A stretch of 37,413 nt of DNA, taken from contig DATKCJ010000252.1 of the NCBI GenBank assembly GCA_035513275.1, positions 1-37,413 on the forward strand, given 5' to 3'. The position numbers and the translations under genes were made by a program. The notes beneath the pieces were generated by a model. That model did no database searches, was not told where the DNA came from, and worked only from the letters and a program-made list of their open reading frames with translations. This DNA is from DATKCJ01 sp035513275 (GTDB taxonomy: Bacteria; Verrucomicrobiota; Verrucomicrobiia; Opitutales; Opitutaceae). Of this stretch, positions 32,226 to 37,413 are shown one piece after another; the first letter of the stretch is position 1, and the number at the start of each line of letters is the position of its first letter.

Positions 32226-34397
32226 ATGAATCAGAAACACACAGTCACAGTCCCCGAGCTCGGCCTCACGATCGCCACCGGCACGCTCGCGAAATTCGCC
32301 AGCGGCGCAGTCACGGTCACATCCGGAGAGACGAACCTCTTCGTATCCGCCGCCGTTTCATCCAACGTCCGCCCAGGCCAGGATTGGTTCCCGCTCACAG
32401 TTGAGTATCGCGAGAAATTCTCCGCAGTCGGCCGGTTTCCCGGTGGCTATTTCAAGCGCGAGGGTCGTCCCTCTGAGAAGGAAATCCTCACTTGCCGCCT
32501 TTGCGACCGCCCGTGCCGCCCGCTTTTCCCGGACGGCTTCCTCAACGAAGTCCAGATCATCGGCCTGCTTCTTTCGGCCGACCTCGTGCACGAACCCGAC
32601 GTGATGATGGTCAACGGCGCGTCCGCCGCGCTCGCCATCTCCGACATTCCGTGGAACGGTCCGATCGGCTGCGTCCGCGTCGCCGAGGTTGAAGGCCAGT
32701 TCGTCGCCAACCCGACGATCGAACAGATGATGGGCTCCACGCTCGATCTCATCTATGTCGGCAACGAAAGCGACATGCTCATGATTGAAGGCAGTGCCGA
32801 CCAGCTCCCCGAGGAGCGGTTCATCGAGGCGCTCGAGTTCGCCCACGGTGCGATCCAGCCCATCATCAAGGCGATCAAGGAACTCGTCGCAGTCGCAGGA
32901 AAACCGAAGCGCGAGTTCAAGCTCGTCACCGCCAAGCCCGAGGCCGCCGCGATCATCAAGCGCGTCGCCGAGGGCAAGATGAAGGAAGCGATCTTCGGCA
33001 AGGAGAAGCAGATCCGCTCCGCCAATGTTGCTGTGATCAAGGAAGAGGCGCGCGCCGCCCTTCTCGCCGAACTCGGCGAGGGCAAATTCGCCGATTCCGA
33101 TCTCAACATCGTCTTCGAGGAACTCCAGGCCACGGCCTACCGCACCTCCGTGCTCGACGCCGGCAAGCGCGCCGACGGCCGCGGCGCCACCGACCTCCGC
33201 CCGATCACGTGCGAAGTCGGCGTGCTCCCCCGCGTGCACGGCTCCGGCCTGTTCCAGCGGGGCGACACCCAGGGCCTCGTCATCACCACGCTCGGACCGA
33301 CAGCGGACGCACAGGACATGGACGGCCTCACCGGCGGAGCAAAGTCGAAGAGCTTCTTCCTCCACTACAACATGCCTCCGTTCTCAGTCGGCGAGGCCGG
33401 CCGCTTCATCGGCCCGGGCCGCCGCGAGATCGGTCACGGCGCACTCGCCGAGCGCTCGCTTCTTCCCGTCATCCCGACGGAGGAAACGTTCCCCTATACG
33501 ATCCGTGTGGTCTCCGAGCTGATGGCCTCCAACGGCTCCACCTCGATGGCCTCGATCTGCGGCGGCTGCCTCTCCCTCATGGACGCGGGCGTGCCGATCG
33601 TCGCACCGGTCGCCGGCATCTCCTGCGGCCTCATCACCGAGTCCGGCGCGGACGGCAAGTTCACTCGCTCGACGATCATCACCGACATCCTCGGTGAGGA
33701 AGACCACTTCGGGGACATGGACTTCAAGCTCGCCGGCACGATGAACGGTGTCACGGGCTTCCAGCTCGACCTCAAGATCAAAGGCCTGCCCTTCGACATT
33801 GCAAAGGCCGCGATCTTCCAGGCGCGCGACGCCCGCAAGGAAATCATCCGCGCGATGCTCGCAGCGTTGCCCGAGCCCCGCAAGGAGCTCAGCCCCTACG
33901 CGCCACGCATCCAGACGATCCAGATCGATCCCGAAAAGATCGGCCTGCTCATCGGCCCCGGCGGCAAGACGATCCGCAGGATCGTCGAGACCACGGGCGC
34001 GCAGATCGACATCTCCGACGACGACAGCGGCAAGGTCTTCATCTACTCCAACAACAAGGAGGCCCTCGAGCGCGCCGTGCGCGAGATCGACTCCCTGTGT
34101 GGCGGTGGCGAGCAGATCGAGATCGGCAAGATCTACGAGGGCCGCGTCACCGGGATCAAGGACTTCGGCTGCTTCGTCGAGTGCATGCCGGGCAAGGAAG
34201 GCCTTTGCCACATCTCCGAGCTCGCGGACTTCCGCGTGCGCCGCACCGAGGATGTCGTGAAGATGAACGACATGATCTGGGTGAAGTGCCTTTCGGTCGA
34301 CGAGAAGGGCCGCGTCCGCCTCAGCCGCAAAGCCGCCATGGCCGAGCGCGAAGGCAAGGCCGCACCCGCCGAGGCACCCGCCGAGTCGAACGCCTGA
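32226..34397 (+). CDS. pnp: Polyribonucleotide nucleotidyltransferase (PNPase)
   Basis: A 723-residue phosphorolytic 3'-5' exoribonuclease of RNA turnover. Domain order: a first RNase PH-like domain (to about 215) with FFxREGRPSEKE-type block YFKREGRPSEKEILTCRL, an all-helical linker, then a second RNase PH-like domain carrying the active site. Blocks there are GSGLFQRGDTQGL, SNGSTSMASICGG and LGEEDHFGDMDFKLAGT. The KH domain has LIGPGGKTIRRIV and the S1 domain has GRVTGIKDFGCFVECMPG then KEGLCHISEL. A short Ala/Glu/Pro tail ends the protein. ATG 32226 gives MNQKHTVTVPELG. It follows rpsO, with its own leader hairpin, and ends in a strong terminator. Confidence 0.98.
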   Translation: MNQKHTVTVPELGLTIATGTLAKFASGAVTVTSGETNLFVSAAVSSNVRPGQDWFPLTVEYREKFSAVGRFPGGYFKREGRPSEKEILTCRLCDRPCRPLFPDGFLNEVQIIGLLLSADLVHEPDVMMVNGASAALAISDIPWNGPIGCVRVAEVEGQFVANPTIEQMMGSTLDLIYVGNESDMLMIEGSADQLPEERFIEALEFAHGAIQPIIKAIKELVAVAGKPKREFKLVTAKPEAAAIIKRVAEGKMKEAIFGKEKQIRSANVAVIKEEARAALLAELGEGKFADSDLNIVFEELQATAYRTSVLDAGKRADGRGATDLRPITCEVGVLPRVHGSGLFQRGDTQGLVITTLGPTADAQDMDGLTGGAKSKSFFLHYNMPPFSVGEAGRFIGPGRREIGHGALAERSLLPVIPTEETFPYTIRVVSELMASNGSTSMASICGGCLSLMDAGVPIVAPVAGISCGLITESGADGKFTRSTIITDILGEEDHFGDMDFKLAGTMNGVTGFQLDLKIKGLPFDIAKAAIFQARDARKEIIRAMLAALPEPRKELSPYAPRIQTIQIDPEKIGLLIGPGGKTIRRIVETTGAQIDISDDDSGKVFIYSNNKEALERAVREIDSLCGGGEQIEIGKIYEGRVTGIKDFGCFVECMPGKEGLCHISELADFRVRRTEDVVKMNDMIWVKCLSVDEKGRVRLSRKAAMAEREGKAAPAEAPAESNA

Positions 34398-34437
34398 GCG
34401 GAAGCTGACCGCGGCGCGCAAGCCGCGAACAATTCAA

Positions 34438-34471
34438 GCCGGGGACGCAAGTCCCCGGCTTTTTTGTTTTT
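34438..34471 (+). terminator. Intrinsic terminator of pnp
   Basis: A 9-bp stem GCCGGGGAC-GCAA-GTCCCCGGC followed by TTTTTTGTTTTT. A textbook rho-independent terminator 40 bp after the pnp stop. Confidence 0.93.
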
Positions 34472-34487
34472 CCGGGACCGCTCCGAC

Positions 34488-34535
34488 GTAGGGCAGGTCT
34501 CTGACCTGCCGACGCGGGTCAAAGACCCGCGCTAC
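34488..34535. repeat. GTAG-headed REP inverted pair
   Basis: A 48-bp unit from GTAGGGCAGGTCTCTGACCT to the reverse complement of GTAGCGCGGGTCTTTGACCC. It has the same length and layout as the in-frame copy at 23440-23487. It lies between the pnp terminator and surE. Confidence 0.88.
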
Positions 34536-34586
34536 CCACCCGGCTTTTTGTTTCCCAACCGCGCCCCGACCCATTCTGCTTTCCGG

Positions 34587-35363
34587 ATGCGCATCCTTGT
34601 CACCAACGACGACGGCATCGACTCGGTGTTTCTGCACGAGCTCATCCGCGCGCTCAGTGCGGCGGGCCATTCGCTCTCGATCGCAGCGCCGCTGCGCGAG
34701 CAGAGCTGGATCGGTGCTGCAAAGTCGCGGACGCGTCCCGTGTCGAGCTGCGCCGTCGATCACGGATTCGGTTGCGTGTCGTGGGTCATCGACGGCACGC
34801 CGAGCGATTGCGTGAACATCGCGCTCGCCCATCTCTTGCCGGAGCGGCCCGACGCGGTCGTGAGCGGTATCAACATCGGACTCAACGCCAGCCTCGGCTT
34901 CATCCTCGCAAGCGGGACGATCGGCGGCGCGTGGGAAGGCGCGCTTCACGGGCTCCCCGCATTCGCCTTTTCGCAGGATCTCACGTTCGAAGCCTACGAC
35001 GCGATCAAGCAAGCCGGTGGAATCCCGGATGAGTCCATGCATCGCACGCTTCGCGCCTCGGCCGCGCACGCCGCGCGGATTACCGGCGAACTCGCGGGCC
35101 CAGGCGCGGAGTCGGCCTTCGTCGTTCACAACATCAACTTTCCCCTGCCATGCACCGGCTCGTGCACGACCGTGCGCACCGTGCCTGCCCAAGTGAAGGT
35201 GCCCGAACTCTTCAGTCCGTCAGCCGACGACGGCACGCACCGTTTCGTCTTCAAGCTCGGCGACGACGTCTCGCCACTCGAGCCGCTCACCGACCGCGCC
35301 GCGCTCGCCTCAGGACGAATCAGCCACACTGTTCTCGACTACCGCGCACTGGGCCGGGCGTGA
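34587..35363 (+). CDS. surE: 5'-nucleotidase SurE
   Basis: A 258-residue metal-dependent nucleoside monophosphate phosphatase. The signature start is MRILVTNDDGI with metal ligands D8 and D9. S40 lies in EQSWIGAAKS, where most family members have the shorter RSGxS form. DGTPSDCVNIALAHL and VVSGINIGLNAS (metal-binding Asn) follow, then SGTIGGAWEGALHGLPAFAF. ATG 34587 is the family start; an upstream in-frame reading runs through the REP and pnp terminator and is spurious. The stop overlaps a GTG that could start the next gene (GTGA), so the two are probably coupled. Whether it acts in stress survival, as in E. coli, is not shown. Confidence 0.94.
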   Translation: MRILVTNDDGIDSVFLHELIRALSAAGHSLSIAAPLREQSWIGAAKSRTRPVSSCAVDHGFGCVSWVIDGTPSDCVNIALAHLLPERPDAVVSGINIGLNASLGFILASGTIGGAWEGALHGLPAFAFSQDLTFEAYDAIKQAGGIPDESMHRTLRASAAHAARITGELAGPGAESAFVVHNINFPLPCTGSCTTVRTVPAQVKVPELFSPSADDGTHRFVFKLGDDVSPLEPLTDRAALASGRISHTVLDYRALGRA

Positions 35364-35371
35364 ACTGCCGC

Positions 35372-36139
35372 ATGCAACCACCGATGTCCGTCGACCCAAA
35401 AAAAGGAGAGCGCGAATATTTCGCGCGAATCGGCCCAGCGGGTCTGGCCCATTCGACCGGCAAGCCGTTCTCCGACGATCATTGCGAGGCCAACCTCGCC
35501 AACATGACCGCGATCTTCCATCTCCTCGGCTCACCCCCACGCCGGGTGGTCGACTTCGGGTGTGGTGTCGGCTGGTTGTCGCTGTATCTCGCGCGCCGCG
35601 GCTACACCGTGACAGGCGTCGACATCGCTCCCGAGGCGATCGCCGCCGCGGTCGCCGAGCGCGATGCCCGGCAGGTAGCGGGAGCCGGCTTCGTGGTCGC
35701 CGATTACGAGGAATTCACGGCGCCGGAGCCCTTCGATTGCGTCCTCTTCTACGACTCACTGCACCACGCTGAGGACGAACGCGCGGCGTTGCGCTGCGCA
35801 TTCCGCTCGCTTCGCCCTGGCGGCATGCTGGTCGCGTTCGAACCAGGCTATGGTCATAGCGAAACGGATGCTTCATTGCGCGCGGTGCGTGAATTCGGCG
35901 TGCACGAAAAGGACATGCCTGCAGACCACATCGTGCGCCTCGGCCGCGAGGCCGGCTTTCGGCGCCATGTCTTCCTTCCGCGCCCCCACGAAGTCGTCCG
36001 CCGGCTCTACCGCCCTGCTTACGAACGCGCCACAGACCAGGCCGACACGTTCTTCTGCTACATCCTTGGCAAGCTGCGACTCATCCGGTTCATGTTCCAC
36101 CACCGCCGCAAGGCACCAATTGTCGTCCTGTGGAAGTAA
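35372..36139 (+). CDS. Class I SAM-dependent methyltransferase
   Basis: A 255-residue methyltransferase. SAM-binding motif I is VVDFGCGVGWLSLYLA (59-74), the acidic residue after strand 2 is D84 in VTGVDIAPEAI, motif II contains ADYEEF, and the post-motif is FDCVLFYDSLHHAED. Then SLRPGGMLVAFEPGYGH. The C-terminal 80 residues include a basic region (RPHEVVRRLYRP, LRLIRFMFHHRRKAP). The motif DSLHHAED and overall shape resemble methyltransferases acting on small molecules, sugars or lipids, but the substrate cannot be assigned. Starts at GTG 35360 (overlapping the surE stop), ATG 35372 or ATG 35384 are all possible; I use the first ATG. Confidence 0.88.
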   Translation: MQPPMSVDPKKGEREYFARIGPAGLAHSTGKPFSDDHCEANLANMTAIFHLLGSPPRRVVDFGCGVGWLSLYLARRGYTVTGVDIAPEAIAAAVAERDARQVAGAGFVVADYEEFTAPEPFDCVLFYDSLHHAEDERAALRCAFRSLRPGGMLVAFEPGYGHSETDASLRAVREFGVHEKDMPADHIVRLGREAGFRRHVFLPRPHEVVRRLYRPAYERATDQADTFFCYILGKLRLIRFMFHHRRKAPIVVLWK

Positions 36140-36200
36140 CTCCACAGGGATCGCGCTTTTGGTTTCCACCCGACAACCTCAACGTTGAGTCTGCGCACTC

Positions 36201-37175
36201 ATGATCGAAGTCGACAACCTCACCCGCGTCTTTCGCACCTACAAGAAGCAGCCCGGATTCTGGGGCGGCGTGAAGGGCCTGGTTCGCCGTGAGTTCGAGG
36301 AAGTCGTCGCAGCGGACCACGTGAGCTTCAAAATCGACGAGGGCGAACTCGTCGGTTTTCTCGGCCCCAACGGCGCGGGCAAGACCACGACGCTGAAGAT
36401 GCTCTCGGGTCTCATCTACCCGACCTCGGGCACGGCGCGCGTGGCGGGTTTCGATCCGTCGAAGCGTCGCAACGAGTATCGCCGCATCTTCGCGCTCGTG
36501 CTCGGCCAGAAGAACCAGCTCTGGTGGGATCTGCCCGCGATAGAGTCGTTCAATCTGCTACGGCACATCTACGGCGTGCCGAAGGCGCAGTTCACCGAGA
36601 CGCTCGATTCGCTCGTCACTCTGCTTGGTGTGGAGCCGAAGCTGCGCACGATGGTGCGCGAGCTCTCACTCGGCGAACGGATGAAGATGGAACTCATCGC
36701 TGCGCTGCTCCACCGGCCGCGCGTGCTGTTTCTCGATGAACCCACGATCGGGCTCGACGTGCTCAGCCAGCGCGCGGTGCGCAACTTCCTCAAGGAATAC
36801 AACCGCCGGCACAAGGTCACCATTCTCCTCACGAGCCATTACATGGCCGACATCAAGGAACTGTGCGACCGCGTGATCGTGATCCACAAGGGAAAGAAAA
36901 TCCACGACGGCTCGATCGACCGGCTCGACGCGACGGGCTCGCGCACGAAGATCGTGCGCATCGTGCCGACCGCAGGCGGCTGGCCCGAGGCGTGGCGGCC
37001 GTCATGCGGCACGTTCGAGCGCCAGGCCGACGGCGTGATCGTGATCCACGTGCCATCGGAAAACGTGGTCGCCTGTTTCCGGGAGGCGCTCGACGCCGGC
37101 GCCGTCGCCGACATCACGATCCAGGAAGTCCCGCTCGAGGACATCATCAGCGACCTGTTCACGCGCGCGGGTTGA
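36201..37175 (+). CDS. ABC transporter ATP-binding protein (ABC-2 exporter type)
   Basis: A 324-residue ATPase. Walker A is GPNGAGKTTT (from residue 55). The signature is LSLGERMKMEL, a variant of LSGGQ common in ABC-2 type exporters. Walker B is RVLFLDEPTIGLD and the switch region is LTSHYMADIKELCDRV. The N-terminal insert (RTYKKQPGFWGGVKGLVRRE) and the LGQKNQLWWDLPAIESFNLL block place it with the YadG-like/multidrug ABC-2 group whose partners are two 6-helix permeases, usually the next two genes. Here the following gene is convergent, so permeases are missing from the expected position. ATG 36201 gives MIEVDNLTRVFRTYK. Substrate unknown. Confidence 0.92.
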   Translation: MIEVDNLTRVFRTYKKQPGFWGGVKGLVRREFEEVVAADHVSFKIDEGELVGFLGPNGAGKTTTLKMLSGLIYPTSGTARVAGFDPSKRRNEYRRIFALVLGQKNQLWWDLPAIESFNLLRHIYGVPKAQFTETLDSLVTLLGVEPKLRTMVRELSLGERMKMELIAALLHRPRVLFLDEPTIGLDVLSQRAVRNFLKEYNRRHKVTILLTSHYMADIKELCDRVIVIHKGKKIHDGSIDRLDATGSRTKIVRIVPTAGGWPEAWRPSCGTFERQADGVIVIHVPSENVVACFREALDAGAVADITIQEVPLEDIISDLFTRAG

Positions 37176-37218
37176 TTCACCCGTCCCCGGGCCGGATCGT
37201 CCGTTTCCTTCCCAGGGC

Positions 37219-37245
37219 GGTTTGTAACGTATTACGTTACAAACC
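37219..37245. promoter_or_regulatory. Long perfect palindrome, copy 1
   Basis: 13-bp arms GGTTTGTAACGTA and TACGTTACAAACC around a single central T. Its 21-bp core is repeated exactly at 37269-37289. An odd-centred palindrome with no T-tract suits a dimeric DNA-binding protein better than a transcript hairpin. Confidence 0.7.
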
Positions 37246-37268
37246 AGTTTGGGGAGACCGACGAGTGT

Positions 37269-37289
37269 TTGTAACGTATTACGTTACAA
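37269..37289. promoter_or_regulatory. Long perfect palindrome, copy 2
   Basis: 10-bp arms TTGTAACGTA and TACGTTACAA around a central T, identical to the core of the palindrome 47 bp to the left. It lies 15 bp from the stop codon of the right-edge gene. Both copies are in the gap between convergent genes, so they are not in an obvious promoter. Confidence 0.7.
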
Positions 37290-37303
37290 GTGGCGCGCTC
37301 CGG

Positions 37304-37413
37304 TCAGTTCGCCGGGATCGCCGATTCGACCGCCGCGAGCACTTCGCGCACGTTGAAGGGCTTCGGCAACAGCGGCGAACGGCGGATGAGTGGATCGTCC
37401 TCCGGATTCCGGA
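37304..37413 (-). CDS. Receiver-domain protein, C-terminal fragment (runs off the right edge)
   Basis: The last 36 codons of a minus-strand gene ending at a TGA at 37304-37306. The peptide includes DDPLIRRSPLLPKPF and VREVLAAVESAIPAN. LLPKPF followed by an amphipathic helix is the end of a two-component receiver domain, where the Lys of KPF is the conserved beta-5 lysine. Because the protein ends right after the receiver, it is either a single-domain response regulator or a hybrid histidine kinase with a C-terminal receiver. The rest is outside the window. Confidence 0.75.
   Translation of the reverse strand, partial: RNPEDDPLIRRSPLLPKPFNVREVLAAVESAIPAN

Noticed and set aside
37219..37289. 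Twin palindromes as a bidirectional terminator
   Set aside because: Single-nucleotide centres and absence of T-tracts fit poorly with intrinsic termination, although they lie between convergent genes.

Overview
The window is a dense, high-GC stretch of a bacterial chromosome. It carries core housekeeping genes: yajC/secD, speA, hrpB, def, ispD/E/F, pyrF, ptsI, dciA, rpsO, pnp and surE. Gene content, the near absence of Shine-Dalgarno sequences, frequent 4-nt ATGA/GTGA gene overlaps and many short palindromic repeats suggest Verrucomicrobiota, probably an Opitutales-like lineage. That placement is inference from familiarity; there is no rRNA here to confirm it. No phage, plasmid or transposase gene is visible.

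Layout. 1-5.4 kb: secD (partial) and yajC on the minus strand, then divergent speA and convergent hrpB. 5.4-6.9 kb: a stretch of almost 1.5 kb without a credible protein gene. It holds paired palindromic repeats and an apparent large structured RNA of about 0.85 kb on the + strand, rich in GNRA-capped hairpins and ending in a strong intrinsic terminator at 6609-6645. 6.9-11.4 kb: a UDP-glucose dehydrogenase of animal-like sequence, then a translationally coupled pair of uncharacterised membrane proteins. 11.5-15 kb: peptide deformylase, cobalamin adenosyltransferase, PhoH2-type PIN-ATPase and a cyclophilin. 15.2-19.9 kb: ptsI and ispE (minus), diverging from the tightly packed pyrF-ispD-ispF row (+).

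19.9-27.1 kb: three tandem OppA-like lipoproteins and two permeases (OppB, OppC) of a peptide importer. The ATPase genes are missing from their usual place. Instead there is a leftover second copy of the last 11 OppC codons, then a small PIN-toxin module whose toxin stop overlaps the start of an MsbA-like exporter; dciA follows. 30.3-31.4 kb: a minus-strand gene fusing a small N-terminal domain to a eukaryote-type UMP-CMP kinase. 31.8-34.5 kb: rpsO-pnp with a structured pnp leader and clear terminators. 34.6-37.2 kb: surE, a methyltransferase and an orphan ABC ATPase. The right edge has two identical palindromes and the 3' end of a receiver-domain gene.

Across the window, short palindromes headed by GTAG (REP-like), mostly in inverted pairs, occupy intergenic gaps. 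Two lie inside reading frames: one is inserted into hrpB, and one supplies part of the signal peptide of the third OppA paralogue. The best candidates for new biology are the large RNA (about 5790-6645), the kinase fusion, the REP-derived signal peptide, the oppC tail relic and the twin palindromes at 37.2 kb.
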